Assembly: GCA_902363735.1 (NCBI GenBank)
Contig: CABJBA010000002.1
Span: forward strand, 454,686-518,685
Reading direction: 5' to 3'
From: Clostridiaceae bacterium
GTDB taxonomy: Bacteria > Bacillota > Clostridia > Lachnospirales > Lachnospiraceae
Length of the DNA stretch: 64,000 nucleotides
Position 1 is the stretch's first letter. Each line of letters starts with the position of its first letter. The notes under the pieces were generated by a model that ran no database searches, was not told the origin of the DNA, and saw only the letters and a list, made by a program, of their open reading frames with translations. The position numbers were made by a program, and so were the translations under genes. Shown here one piece after another: positions 47,022 to 58,900 of this stretch.

Positions 47022-50000
47022 ATGAAAAATTCTGCAGAGAGAATTCAATATATTACAGAATATCTAATAAGTTACAAGCAGAAAATTGAGGTTTTGAATA
47101 AGAATGGGTTATTTGACGCAGCAACATTATATGAATTGTTTGCACTTGAAGCGTGTTCTTTATGGTTTGGACAGAAGTTTTCAAATCTTAATTCAGATAC
47201 AGCGAATTTTCCTTATGTTGATTTGATATCAGCAGATGGAAAATTATATGTACAAGTAAGCACAGCGCAAGATATTCCGTCAAAAGTTAAGAAAACTCTT
47301 GAAAAGATAAGAGATGCAAAATCCAGTAAGATATCTGATGTTAATCAGTTATTCTTCTTTGTATTGGGTAATGAAAGCGTCAACAGAATGAAGGATTATT
47401 CTGGTGATGATAAAATAGGTAATATCGAGTTTGTTGTATCAGAGCACCTTATAACCATCAATGATATCATAGAAAAATCCAAAAGTAATCTTGAATTTCA
47501 AATGGCTTTATATGATGTGATTTACAAGGAATCTGAGTTTTATAATCACAATGCGTTGAAGTTAAGTGAAATGATAGGCCTTGGAAAGGCACTTATTTCA
47601 AAAAATATAGATAATCTGATAAATAATGAATATGAAATTAGTAGAGAAGAAATAATTGATTCAATAAAAAAGGATAACTATCAATTTATATCAATACAAG
47701 GTGATGCTGGTTCTGGTAAATCTGCATTGTGTAAGAAATTAATGTTAAATGAAGAACTTGTATTATATGCTCGTGCTGAAAAATTCACTGAAGTAACTGA
47801 TTTAGATAATGTATGGGGAATAAGTGTTAGCAGAACAATAAAATATCTTAATGGTAAGAGAATAGTTTTTTTTATTGATGCGCTTGAGTTTATTGCAGAT
47901 GGGAAAAAGACGAAGATTGAACTATTACAGCAGTTGTATGAATTGGCAGTACATAATAATGTATTCATAATTACATCATGCAGAACTTGCGATAAAACGG
48001 CATTTATGAAGCTTGAAGCAAATTATAACATATATCCATATCATTTACCTGAATTGACTGATGAAGAAATTATACTTGTAGCAGATAAGTATCCACTAAT
48101 AAAAAAGATGTGGAACCTACATTATTATACACAATTACTCAGAACACCGTTTTATTTAAACCTTATTGTCAGTCAGATGAAGTCTGTTGACAACATAGCA
48201 GATGTGAATGAATTAAGAGATTATATCTGGCAGAATATAATATGCTTAAAAAATAAAAAGCTGCAAAGTGAACTCAATACATCAGATATTCGTGATGCAG
48301 TCAATTCGATTGTTTTTACGAGAGCAAAAGAGTTTTCAACAGGGATATCAAGCGAGAATATTAATAGTAAGATACTAATACTACTGATATCAGAAGGTGT
48401 AATCACAGAATCTGAAAACAAAGTTCGTTTGAAATATGATATTTTTGAAGATATTTGCTTCGAACATTTTTTTGATGATAAATTTGACAAATGTAAAGGA
48501 AATTATTTTACCTTTTTTTCTGAAATTGAGAGTTTAGGAAGGTGTGTTTATAGGAGATATCAGATATGGGTAGAGAATAAATTGTTTGCAAAAAATAATC
48601 GAGAAAAATTTCTGTATAACCTCATTTCAGCAAATATTATTCCAGAAACATGGAAGCAGCAAACAATAATAGGAATGGTTAAGTCTCGATTTTGCACAGA
48701 TTTTTTTGAAGAATATGGAAGATTTATCACTGAAAACAATGTAGAAGAATTCTTGAAAATCGTAAATTTGTTTTCTTTTGAAACAAAAATTGTATTACTT
48801 AAGAATGGAAATTCCTATTCCGTACTGAGCCCAGTTGGATATGGACGTTCTTGCTTGATAAAGTTGTTAAGAATAACTGATAAATATAAAAATGTGTCTA
48901 TGGAACAAGAAACTATTAAATTATGTACTGATTATGCTAAATGTACTGATCTGGAATTTGAAACGGCATCTGCTGCATGTGAAATATTAGAATATTTTGT
49001 TGAAAATGAAATGTTGAAAATGAATAAAGAAAAAATTTATTCTGATGAAAAAGTTGTTAACGAATATCTTGCTTCTATATATTTAATGGCAGAATATGCT
49101 GATGGTTGGATAAAGGAATTCTTGGAACAGATGGTTGATGAGTATAAAAACCAAAATAATAGAAAACAATATCGTCTCGCAGAAGAAATAATAGAATATG
49201 TATTGAAGCATACTACAGCAGCTCTTGCAAAAAAGTTGCCAGTAGAACTTTGCCTTCTTGCGGAGACTTATTGGATATACGCTCCTGAAGATAATAGCAA
49301 TAACCCATATAGGATGTATCATGAATCTTCACTGTCCAGAAGCGAAGAATTTGGTTTAAATAAGAATGCAGATCATTATTCGTATAAATTTAGATCTGTT
49401 AATGATAATGTTTTCTTCTGGATGTTGACGAGATTCAATTATTCTATCGCATTAGAGTGGGCTATTAAAATGACAAATTATGTTGTGACTGTATACAAAG
49501 AGAAAAATCCACAGTGTGTGCTGGATATAGAAATTGAGGTAGATGAAACTGGTCAGTTGAAAAAATATGTTGGAAGTCCAGAATTTTGGTTGGCAGGAGT
49601 ACAGGAACATCGGATTCATGACTTAATCGGAGATATAATATACATTCTGAAACAGCATGCCATGGGATTAATTGAAAATAAGTATATAGGTGAGCAGTAT
49701 ATAAATCAGTTTGCTGAATATTTGAAGAAGAGTATTTACGAAAAATCTAACAATATTATTATGCTTACAGTGATTGAGGAGATTGGTCATCAGTGCAGTC
49801 AAGTGATACCAGGATATGCAATAGAACTTGCAAGTAGCATAGAAATCATAATGTGGGATATTCAAAGGGTAGCACTGTTGCTTCCTGATTCTAATCGTAT
49901 ATTGTTGGAAAAACAAATATTGCTTGCTATGGGTATTCCGTCTTTGGAAGGACGATATTCTATTAAGAAGGAATCAGTATATTCTATGCAAGAATACATG

Positions 50001-51791
50001 ATGCGTATGCAAATGTGTGAAGACGAAAATATAAGATCTAAAGCAGTAAATGTATTAGATTATCTTTATTCAAGGATACCAGATGATGCTGATAATGCGC
50101 AGTTTCATTTACAAATTCAAAAAATGGATTTGAGAAGTGCACAGATCTATAAGGTTGATGACAATACGTTTGCGATATACCCTCATATTTCTGGAGAAGC
50201 TGAGAAGATTGTAAATAATAATCAGAATAATAATTTTAATATTGAGCAGAAGAATATTTCAGATATTGTAGATGAATGCAACGCGAAAATGAAGGAAGAA
50301 ACATTTGGCACTTCAGAATGTTTAGCCGCTATAGACAAATTGCATAATATTGCTTCTTCATCAGACATTCCTTATACAACAGAAAAAATTCTTATAATGC
50401 TTATTTCTTGTGCATTTAGCAAAGATGATTTAGAAATAAGACGAAGAAACGAGTTGTGTAGAATATGGATTGATGGTATTAATAAAATTTTTCATAATGA
50501 CAGTTTTATATATGATCATGTACTATCAACAATACTTTTTAAGCAAATTGAAGAGGAACTAGATGATTCTGTATCGATAGCCTTAAAACAATTAATGTTG
50601 GATTGCTTATTATATCATGGTCAGCAGGGAGTAATATCAGACATATCAAGATATCTTAAAGAATACTTGCCTTCTAACCAGAAGTTGGCTATCGCACTTT
50701 TCAATACAATCGTAGCGCTGTCGGAAGATGAGATGAATCATCATATATTTAATGTTAATTATGCAGTAAAAAGTAATATGAAAGAGCCCTTTGTCTATAT
50801 AGCTAATAGACAACAACCTCCATATTGGATTGATAGAATAATTGAAGAAAAAAAGAAAAAAAGATTTAAGAGCAAGAGAGACGAATTAGTATCAAAATAT
50901 CTTATGAATGAAGAAGAATTAGATCTTACAAATTTCAATATTAACCACTATGATATTGCTACGTTGTGTTATATAGCTAGTAGTGGATTAAGCCTCAATA
51001 CTGCAGTATTTTATAACGTAATGAATGAAATCGTTAAAAACATGATTGATATTTGGTACTCTTGCGATGATTCTCATGATGTTCTGGATACATATGCTCA
51101 ACATGAAGTTATACATTTCTTTAACAAAGAACTTACATGTTCAGATGATATTAAATTAGCACTAGATTTGCTGTTTTTAGGCATAGACTACGGAAAATTC
51201 ACAAGAGAAGCCTACGAATTTTATGAAAATATAATGCTTCATTTTTTACCTGTATTTTTTGATGCTTACAACAATTCATCAGTACGAAGTCGTTGCATTA
51301 TAAATATTCGAAATGTGGAAAAAAGGCTTATGTCTATAACAAACGAAAAAGTTAGGATTGAGTTGTCAAAAGTAATGTTCTTGACGTTAGGGAGATTTCA
51401 TCTAAATGATTGGAATAAACTTACGACTAGCTTTTCATATTCAGATAAATGTTTTCTAAATGACTTATGGTCAAAATACGGAAAATATCATCCGGTGGGA
51501 ATGCTAAATGTAATTTATCAGTTACACATAGGCGAGCTATTACCTGAGATTCTAGTTTCGGTGAATAATTGTCTTAATGAAGTTAACAGGAAACCAGATT
51601 CATTTGGGCGTACTATTAAAGAGGCAGAATTTATAGTAAATATACTTATTACAAAGGCATTTTTGGATTTTAATGATGAAATAAAGCAAGATGAGGAGCT
51701 GACACAAGCATACGAGAATATTCTTGAAACATTGATGACAGCTAATTTTGAAGAAGCAGCAGTTCTTTTGGATGAATTCAGAATACACTAA
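47022..51791 (+). CDS. SMEK-domain STAND NTPase, Avs-like
   Basis: 1589 residues, AGAGGTGAG upstream. Residues 1-125 (ERIQYITEYLISYKQKIEVL start, YVDLISADGKLYVQVST) fit the SMEK domain found at the N-terminus of bacterial NTPases; its D...YVQV pattern is faintly like a PD-(D/E)xK nuclease. A STAND/NACHT-like ATPase has IQGDAGSGKSALCKKL (Walker A, near 226) and RIVFFIDALEFI (Walker B, near 282). The remaining 1100 residues are helical repeats, as in sensor domains. Such proteins detect a phage protein, oligomerise and activate the N-terminal effector. The specific trigger and effector reaction are unknown. Confidence 0.78.
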   Translation: MKNSAERIQYITEYLISYKQKIEVLNKNGLFDAATLYELFALEACSLWFGQKFSNLNSDTANFPYVDLISADGKLYVQVSTAQDIPSKVKKTLEKIRDAKSSKISDVNQLFFFVLGNESVNRMKDYSGDDKIGNIEFVVSEHLITINDIIEKSKSNLEFQMALYDVIYKESEFYNHNALKLSEMIGLGKALISKNIDNLINNEYEISREEIIDSIKKDNYQFISIQGDAGSGKSALCKKLMLNEELVLYARAEKFTEVTDLDNVWGISVSRTIKYLNGKRIVFFIDALEFIADGKKTKIELLQQLYELAVHNNVFIITSCRTCDKTAFMKLEANYNIYPYHLPELTDEEIILVADKYPLIKKMWNLHYYTQLLRTPFYLNLIVSQMKSVDNIADVNELRDYIWQNIICLKNKKLQSELNTSDIRDAVNSIVFTRAKEFSTGISSENINSKILILLISEGVITESENKVRLKYDIFEDICFEHFFDDKFDKCKGNYFTFFSEIESLGRCVYRRYQIWVENKLFAKNNREKFLYNLISANIIPETWKQQTIIGMVKSRFCTDFFEEYGRFITENNVEEFLKIVNLFSFETKIVLLKNGNSYSVLSPVGYGRSCLIKLLRITDKYKNVSMEQETIKLCTDYAKCTDLEFETASAACEILEYFVENEMLKMNKEKIYSDEKVVNEYLASIYLMAEYADGWIKEFLEQMVDEYKNQNNRKQYRLAEEIIEYVLKHTTAALAKKLPVELCLLAETYWIYAPEDNSNNPYRMYHESSLSRSEEFGLNKNADHYSYKFRSVNDNVFFWMLTRFNYSIALEWAIKMTNYVVTVYKEKNPQCVLDIEIEVDETGQLKKYVGSPEFWLAGVQEHRIHDLIGDIIYILKQHAMGLIENKYIGEQYINQFAEYLKKSIYEKSNNIIMLTVIEEIGHQCSQVIPGYAIELASSIEIIMWDIQRVALLLPDSNRILLEKQILLAMGIPSLEGRYSIKKESVYSMQEYMMRMQMCEDENIRSKAVNVLDYLYSRIPDDADNAQFHLQIQKMDLRSAQIYKVDDNTFAIYPHISGEAEKIVNNNQNNNFNIEQKNISDIVDECNAKMKEETFGTSECLAAIDKLHNIASSSDIPYTTEKILIMLISCAFSKDDLEIRRRNELCRIWIDGINKIFHNDSFIYDHVLSTILFKQIEEELDDSVSIALKQLMLDCLLYHGQQGVISDISRYLKEYLPSNQKLAIALFNTIVALSEDEMNHHIFNVNYAVKSNMKEPFVYIANRQQPPYWIDRIIEEKKKKRFKSKRDELVSKYLMNEEELDLTNFNINHYDIATLCYIASSGLSLNTAVFYNVMNEIVKNMIDIWYSCDDSHDVLDTYAQHEVIHFFNKELTCSDDIKLALDLLFLGIDYGKFTREAYEFYENIMLHFLPVFFDAYNNSSVRSRCIINIRNVEKRLMSITNEKVRIELSKVMFLTLGRFHLNDWNKLTTSFSYSDKCFLNDLWSKYGKYHPVGMLNVIYQLHIGELLPEILVSVNNCLNEVNRKPDSFGRTIKEAEFIVNILITKAFLDFNDEIKQDEELTQAYENILETLMTANFEEAAVLLDEFRIH

Positions 51792-51938
51792 ATTTGAAGA
51801 AGTGATGGAATTGTAGATTAAAAGCTCGGTTTAAGTTTAAGGGAGTTGCTGCACTGTTCTAGTTTAACTAATCTAGTATCATTCCAAAAGTGAGATATAA
51901 AACAGATAACCTGACTTGAAAGAAGGGAGATATTAAGC

Positions 51939-52742
51939 ATGAGTAAACGTAATGGAAAATGTGCACTTTGTAAAAAAGAAACAGAATTAACCTTTGAACA
52001 TATTCCTCCGAGATCAGCATTTAATTGTTCACCTGCAAAACCTATTTCAGGAGATAAAATGCTACAGGATAACGACAGAATGCCATGGGATTTGGAAGGA
52101 TTACAGTACTCTAATCAACAACGCGGTATGGGAAGATTTAGTCTCTGTCAGGAGTGTAATAATAATACGGGAACGTGGTATGGAGATGCATATAGAGTAA
52201 TTGCACATATATTAAATTGCATTTTAAAACAAGGTGTAACAGCTGATACTAAAGGGATTGGAATAAAGGATGTATATCCACTTCAATTTATTAAGCAAGT
52301 TATTTCCATGTTTTGTTCAATCAATAATTATGATGATTCTAGAATGGATAATTTACGCCTCTTTGTTTCAGATAAAAACAAAACAGGAATCGATAAAACA
52401 AAGTATAAAATATGTATGTATTTCACACAAAGTAATTTGGTGAAATATGCACCATTATCAGTTGTTCTTAGAACAGCCGATAATGGATATGAGAGTATGG
52501 CTTTGAGTGAAATTACGGCATACCCATTTGGGTTCATTTTGTATTTTGATCCAGTTGAAACATGGTCTTATGAGGGGATAGATATTACAGATTTTGCAAA
52601 CTGTAAGTATATGGATAAAGCTGATATTGAAATGCCATTATGTATAAAAGAGATGAATGATATTTTTCCGACATTTTATCGATCAAAAGAAGAAATAATG
52701 GAATGTTTTGAACAAAATAAAGCTAAAAAATATAGAAGTTAG
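51939..52742 (+). CDS. HNH-type endonuclease
   Basis: 267 residues, GAAGGGAG upstream. The N-terminal third is a zinc-bound HNH fold: CALCKKETELTFEHIPPRSAF at 8-28 in two pieces (CxxC, then EHIPPR) and LCQECNNNTGTWYGDAY near 69-85. The remaining two thirds are unrecognised mixed sequence that could bind DNA or a partner. It is 119 bases before the primase-helicase gene on the same strand, so it may be that system's nuclease. No Cas or restriction methylase motif is seen. Confidence 0.8.
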   Translation: MSKRNGKCALCKKETELTFEHIPPRSAFNCSPAKPISGDKMLQDNDRMPWDLEGLQYSNQQRGMGRFSLCQECNNNTGTWYGDAYRVIAHILNCILKQGVTADTKGIGIKDVYPLQFIKQVISMFCSINNYDDSRMDNLRLFVSDKNKTGIDKTKYKICMYFTQSNLVKYAPLSVVLRTADNGYESMALSEITAYPFGFILYFDPVETWSYEGIDITDFANCKYMDKADIEMPLCIKEMNDIFPTFYRSKEEIMECFEQNKAKKYRS

Positions 52743-52861
52743 AATTGAATTTTTATAATTTAAGTCATTTATAGCTATAAATGAAAAGTGGAAATCATCA
52801 AAGAATGATCTTGACTTTCAACAACTTGCAGTCTGGTAGAACAAGTAAAGGAGGTATTCCC

Positions 52862-55800
52862 ATGGATGACAAAGATAAAATAATACAAGAATTACAACAA
52901 AAAGTATTCAGTCTGGAATCCAGAGTGGAATATCTTCAAGACATTTTGAAAGAAGCAAAGATTCCTTATGAAAATGACATTGAACAACCCGAAGAAACAG
53001 AGTTACATACTGATGCTAAAGAAGAAAACCAAGGAGCACGCATAATCCCAGAAGTGATAACTCAAAATCATGCAAAATACTTTTATTCTATCTTTAAAGG
53101 AAGAATGGATGTATATAGTAAGCGTGGTGGCAAGCCTAATCCTAAGACAGGAAAGACTGGTTATTATACGCAGTGTTGGAACTTTTGGAAAGACGGTATA
53201 TGTCCTAAGAAGACGGGTAACAAGATTAAGTGTGGCGAGTGTAAGAATCAAAATTATAAACCACTGACTGGTGAAAACATAATGAATCACCTAAAAGGTG
53301 AAAGAGAAGATTGCTCTGACGTAATCGGCTTATATCCAATGTTTCCAGATGAAACATGTAATTTCCTTGTGTTTGATTTCGATAATCATGATGAAAAAAC
53401 AAATGGAGACGATTTTGCTAATACTGACGATGAATGGATGGAAGAAGTAAATGCAATGCGCGCCATTTGTAAATATAATGATATTCAGGTACTCGTGGAA
53501 CGGTCACGCTCGGGGAAGGGCGCACATATTTGGCTGTTTTTTGAAGAATCTATTCCAGCATCTCTTGCAAGAAAATTTGGAACAGCATTACTTACGAAAG
53601 GAGCCGAGTCTGTAAATCAAAAGAATTTTAAATCCTATGATAGAATGTTGCCAGCTCAGGATCATATGCCAGAGGGCGGATTGGGAAATCTGATAGCATT
53701 GCCGCTGCAAGGACAAGCTTTGAAAAATGGCAATAGTGCTTTTATTGATGAAAAATGGAATGCATATCCGAATCAATGGAACGTTCTCAAAGAGACCAGT
53801 AAAATATCAAAAGCTTATATTGAAGAAAAAGTAAACGAGTGGACGACAGATGGTTTGCTTGGGGTTCTTGCAGAAGATATGTGTGGGAATATTGAAAAAA
53901 GTGAAAATGAAGAATCAAAGCCATGGGAAAAGAAGAAGCAAAGATTTGAAGTATCTGATATTAATGGTACTTTAAACATTACATTGGCGAATCAGATTTA
54001 TATAGATATAGAGAATGTAAAACCACGTTTGCAGAATCAAATTCGAAGATTAGCTGCATTTAGTAATCCAGAGTTTTATAAAAATCAGGCAATGGGATTT
54101 TCAACACAGGGAACTGCAAGAATAATAGCTTGTAGCCAAGATGTTGAACACTATGTTTGCATTCCTCGTGGTTGTAAGGAAAGCCTTGTCGAAAAACTTA
54201 CAGATTCAGGTGTATCATTTAAAAAAGAAGATTGTAGACAAGCTGGTAAAAGCATATCAGTTTCTTTTGTAGGAGAACTGTATCCAGAACAAAAGAAAGC
54301 CGCCGATAAAATGCTTTCTTATGATATTGGGATACTTGGAGCTGCTACAGCGTTTGGAAAGACAGCAGTTGGAGCATATCTGGTATCCGCTCGAAAAGTG
54401 AATACTCTGATATTGGTTCATAATACAGAAATTATGAAGAACTGGGTAGAAGATTTTGAAAAATTTCTACATATCAACGAAGAACTACCAGAATATAAAA
54501 CGGCTACTGGTAGGATAAAAAAGAGAAAAAGTGTAATCGGACGTATGTATGCAGGACATAATTCGGTTACTGGAATTATAGATGTTGTAATGATTTCATC
54601 CCTTGGTAAAAAAGGAGAGATCAATCAACTTGTGAAAGAATATGGTTTAGTTATCATGGATGAATGTCACCATGGGGCTTCGCAAACCGCAGAAGAAGTG
54701 TTAAATGAAGTAAATGCAAAATATGTCTATGGTCTGACTGCAACACCAAAACGTGATGATGGTCAAGAGCAGAAAGTATTTATGCAGTTTGGTCCAATTC
54801 GATATCGTTACACAGCCAAGGATAAGGCAAAAGAGCAGGGAATAGACCATTTTGTTTATCCGCGTTTTACAAGGCTGGTACATGCTGAAGGAGAAACACT
54901 GAAGATAAATGAAGCATATCAGATGGTTAGAGAAAGTGACATTAGAAATAATCAGATCATTTCTGATGTGGAAGATTGCCTTGAGAATGGAAGAACACCT
55001 TTGGTGTTAACAAAATTCAAAGATCATGCAAGGTATTTATATGACAAGTTAAGTGGAAAAGCAGATCATATTTTCTTATTGCAGGGTGGAAAAAGTGGCA
55101 AAGAGCGAGATTTAATAAGAAGGCAAATGAAAGAAGTACCAGAAAATGAAACAATTGTACTCGTGGCAATAGGACAATATATTGGGGAAGGTTTTAATTA
55201 TCCAAGGCTTGATACCATGATGTTAACTACACCAATCGCATGGCAGGGAAACGTGGAACAATATGCAGGACGATTACATAGAGATTTTGAAGGAAAACAG
55301 GATGTAATTATTTATGATTATGTGGATTCGCATATCCGAGTGATGGAGAGAATGTACCATAAGAGACTTCGTGCATATAAGAAAATTGGTTATGAAATAT
55401 GCTTGGCTTTAACAGATAAAAAGCAGATTGCAAATGCTATCTATGACAATGAATCCTATGCGGCAATCTATGAAAAAGATCTTCTTGAAGCAAATAACAA
55501 TATTATTATTTCTAGTCCAGGTATCAATGAAAAGAAAGTAAAACGAATTATTTCCTTGTTACGGAAAAGGCAAGAGTCTGGGGTGGATGTAACAGTCATG
55601 ACGTTGAAGCCAGAAAGTTATCCAGAAAACAGAGTGGAGAAGACCAGACAATTGATTAATCAGCTTATGGAGGTTGGAATAATTGTTAGGCAGGAACCAA
55701 TCATGCATGAACATTATGCAATTTTTGATGGAGAAATTGTATGGTATGGAAGCATGAATTTATTATCAGGTGAAAAAGAAGATGACAATTTAATGCGAGT

Positions 55801-55867
55801 TGTGAGTAAAGAAATTGCGCAGGAGATTATGGAGATTACATTTGGTAAAAGTGAAAAAGAATCTTAA
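52862..55867 (+). CDS. TOTE-type primase, SF2 helicase and phospholipase D fusion
   Basis: 1001 residues from ATG 52862 behind a perfect AAAGGAGG; the open extension to 52781 lacks support. Residues 1-35 are coiled coil. Residues about 60-340 match the archaeo-eukaryotic-type primase domain of TOTE conflict systems: CPKKTGNKIKCGEC zinc pairs, FLVFDFDNHDE near 164 (metal-binding acids), RSGKGAHIWLFFE near 217. A superfamily-2 helicase follows with GAATAFGKTAVGAYL near 491, IMDECHHGAS near 598, GLTATPKRDD and EQYAGRLHRDF. The C-terminus is a single phospholipase-D-like nuclease motif, HEHYAIFDGEIVWYGSMN near 948. It probably unwinds, copies and cuts invading nucleic acid. A 34-base gap separates it from the next gene. 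Confidence 0.82.
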   Translation: MDDKDKIIQELQQKVFSLESRVEYLQDILKEAKIPYENDIEQPEETELHTDAKEENQGARIIPEVITQNHAKYFYSIFKGRMDVYSKRGGKPNPKTGKTGYYTQCWNFWKDGICPKKTGNKIKCGECKNQNYKPLTGENIMNHLKGEREDCSDVIGLYPMFPDETCNFLVFDFDNHDEKTNGDDFANTDDEWMEEVNAMRAICKYNDIQVLVERSRSGKGAHIWLFFEESIPASLARKFGTALLTKGAESVNQKNFKSYDRMLPAQDHMPEGGLGNLIALPLQGQALKNGNSAFIDEKWNAYPNQWNVLKETSKISKAYIEEKVNEWTTDGLLGVLAEDMCGNIEKSENEESKPWEKKKQRFEVSDINGTLNITLANQIYIDIENVKPRLQNQIRRLAAFSNPEFYKNQAMGFSTQGTARIIACSQDVEHYVCIPRGCKESLVEKLTDSGVSFKKEDCRQAGKSISVSFVGELYPEQKKAADKMLSYDIGILGAATAFGKTAVGAYLVSARKVNTLILVHNTEIMKNWVEDFEKFLHINEELPEYKTATGRIKKRKSVIGRMYAGHNSVTGIIDVVMISSLGKKGEINQLVKEYGLVIMDECHHGASQTAEEVLNEVNAKYVYGLTATPKRDDGQEQKVFMQFGPIRYRYTAKDKAKEQGIDHFVYPRFTRLVHAEGETLKINEAYQMVRESDIRNNQIISDVEDCLENGRTPLVLTKFKDHARYLYDKLSGKADHIFLLQGGKSGKERDLIRRQMKEVPENETIVLVAIGQYIGEGFNYPRLDTMMLTTPIAWQGNVEQYAGRLHRDFEGKQDVIIYDYVDSHIRVMERMYHKRLRAYKKIGYEICLALTDKKQIANAIYDNESYAAIYEKDLLEANNNIIISSPGINEKKVKRIISLLRKRQESGVDVTVMTLKPESYPENRVEKTRQLINQLMEVGIIVRQEPIMHEHYAIFDGEIVWYGSMNLLSGEKEDDNLMRVVSKEIAQEIMEITFGKSEKES

Positions 55868-55901
55868 ATTTCATAATAAATACTAAAAAAGGGGAGAGAA
55901 A

Positions 55902-58900
55902 ATGTCAGATACTATAATTTTACATATGAGTGATTTACATTTTTCTTCTAAAGAAGAAGATAAAAATATTAAAGATAGTATTATGCAATCGTTGTTAAAT
56001 GAATTAGAGACAGTTGAAGCATCATGGAAACCTATATTAGTATGTGTATCTGGTGATATAGTTGATAAATATGATGTTGAAGCATATCCAATAGCTAAAG
56101 AATGGTTTGAGAAAGTATCAACTAGATTAAGTGTACCAATAGATCATTTTTTGTTTACACCAGGAAATCATGATTGTAGTCGAGATATAATGAAATACCC
56201 AAAACTTACAAATATAGATGATGAAGATGCAGAAAAATTGCTGGGGAATACAATTCCAGCATATCTCTCCGAACGCTTTGTAGAATATGATAAATTTTGT
56301 AAGAGTCTTCAAGTGGTTCCATATAAATGGAATGGTACTTCGAATTATTTGGTAGGCCATAGGGTGGTGGATAATATTGTTTTTTGGGGATGTAATACGG
56401 AGTGGTTTAGTTATGATGATAATTCAGAACTGAGAGTTGGAGAAAATATTATTGGTGGATTACAACAAGATTGTGAAGAATATATAGACTTAAAAAAAAT
56501 AGCGCTTATGCATCACGGAACAGAAACGGGTTTTTGTGAAAGAGAAATACAATATCACAATAATAGCATTTGCCCAGCACTTCATCATTTGTGGAAAATT
56601 TGTGACATGACATTGTATGGACATAGTCATGAACAAACGGGTGGAGATCCTAATAAGATGGAAGATCATTGTTTTACGATTAAAGCTGGGTCTACTAGTT
56701 TGAATAAAAACTACTCGAATAATGTAAATTTGATACGTTTAAAGGAGAATTCTTTTGAAATAAAATATGTAAATTATTGCCCTCAGGATGTTGAGCATCA
56801 TTGGGTTGTTTCACTAGAAAAAAAGGAACATTTTTGGAACGCAGATTTGAAAAGTAATAAAACGTGTAGGAATATTTCTGATACAAATATAAATGATTTA
56901 CGTGAAAAAGTAGAAATATATTCGAGGAATCTTTTAGAAAACAAATTACGTCAAATAAAAATTGAAGGTGTCTTACCAAATACAATATTACGCAATGTAG
57001 AATACTTAAAAAGAGATGAAAAGGGAAAAATAACGGAAAAGACGGAAACTATTAGCTTGGAAGAGATAATCTCTGTTGAAAAAAGAGTTATAGTTCAAGG
57101 TGATTTAGGGGCAGGAAAAAGTACAATATTAGCACAATCAGCATTATTACTATCGGATGAAAATGCTGATTGTGTTCCAATACTTGTACCCGCAAAAGAA
57201 TTGGCCGTGTATAATGATGGAACAGTCGCATCTGTGCTAGAAGGTATTATTCAATTTTTAATAAAACAATTATTAATTGAAATTCCATCAATTGATACAA
57301 TTGTAGAATGTGCAGAAAGAGTTTATCTTTTAGTAGATGGATTAGATGAGGTAAATAAAAATGAGCAGGAATCTTTAATGCGCATTTTAGAACAAGTTCC
57401 TTCTTTTAAACATCACATTGTTGTAGTTTTATCAACTAGAACTACAGAAGCAGTTGAATATCATAAAGATAATTGGTTTAGGTGTATGTTAGGGAGGCTA
57501 CAACAACAGGAAATATTTCAAATTATAAGAAATGAGGCCATTGCTGATCAAAAAGAAGAAAGTGAACTTTATGCGAAAAAATATTTGGAAAAAATCGATC
57601 AAAATCCCATGATTCGATTAGTTTCAAATACTCCTTTAGCAGTCAGAATGCTATATCATTTAATTAAGAAAAACGAAAATGTAGATAATTATACAATCGG
57701 GGATTTATTAGACATACTCTTAGAAGAGAGAATTAAGTACTGGGATGAAAAAAACGGTAGGAACATACAGGAAGATTTGTTTGAACAAAACTTTAGAACA
57801 TTGGATGAAAAGAAAAATTTTATTGGTTATCTGGCATATCAAATCAATCAGGGAAAAGTTACAAGGAAAAAACTTGAATTCCTTTTAAAGGACTATCTGA
57901 AATCATCCATAAATACAGGCTTATTGGTAGAGCAAGCACTATTTATATTAACTAAAAATGGTATGGTTATTGAGCAAAATGGGGATATTTCATTTACATA
58001 CCGTCCACTAGAACAGATAGCGTTGGGAAATTATATAGCGGAACAAATTGTGAATAAGAATATCATGGCACAAGAATTATCCATTGAACTGTGGAGAGAG
58101 GTATCATTTGCAGCAGGAAAGTTACGTCAATGGAGAATATTAGATAATTATAGAAAATGGTTTATTGAGTATATGAATCAGTTAAAAATGCAAGTTGCGG
58201 GGCTAACTAAAGGGTGCTACATATGTTATGAATCTAAGGATAATGACCTGGCAATAAACATGATAGATAATTTTGAAGGAAAAAGTATAAGACCATTATG
58301 GTATTATGAAGAGGAGAAGACAGTATCATTAAATGTAGTTGCTCAAACAATTTCATTGGCTGGTGCTAGGGGTGTTGACTGGTTTTTAGAGTCATATTTG
58401 AATTTATGTTATCCAGTAATTAATACTGGTAGTAGATTTTTTTCTGAGTTATATTGCACATTAGCTCCATTAATTAAGAATATTCTTACAAAGGAACAAA
58501 AACAGAAACTGGAACGATGTATTGAACCATTAGAATATATTTGTCCAATTGCTTATATTGATTTACCTAAAATCCTATGTTTCTTAATGCCAGATAAATA
58601 TCCGATTGATAGAAGATTACAGCTTATAAACGATTTAGCTACAAAGGAAGAATATAAGACATGGGCATTGGCAGAATATAAAAAAATGTATGAAGATTAT
58701 TCTGACTTGTGCGATATGACATTAAAGTCAAGTGGAACATATAGTGCAGCATATATATGGATGAATTTATATCAAGAAGCACCAAATATTAAAATGTTAG
58801 GAAATATAATCAAATATGGAGATCAAGAGTTTGTTTGTGAGTGCCGTAGGCGTTTGGGACAATTAAAATACAAACGATTTCTTAAATGTTTGCTTGCTAG

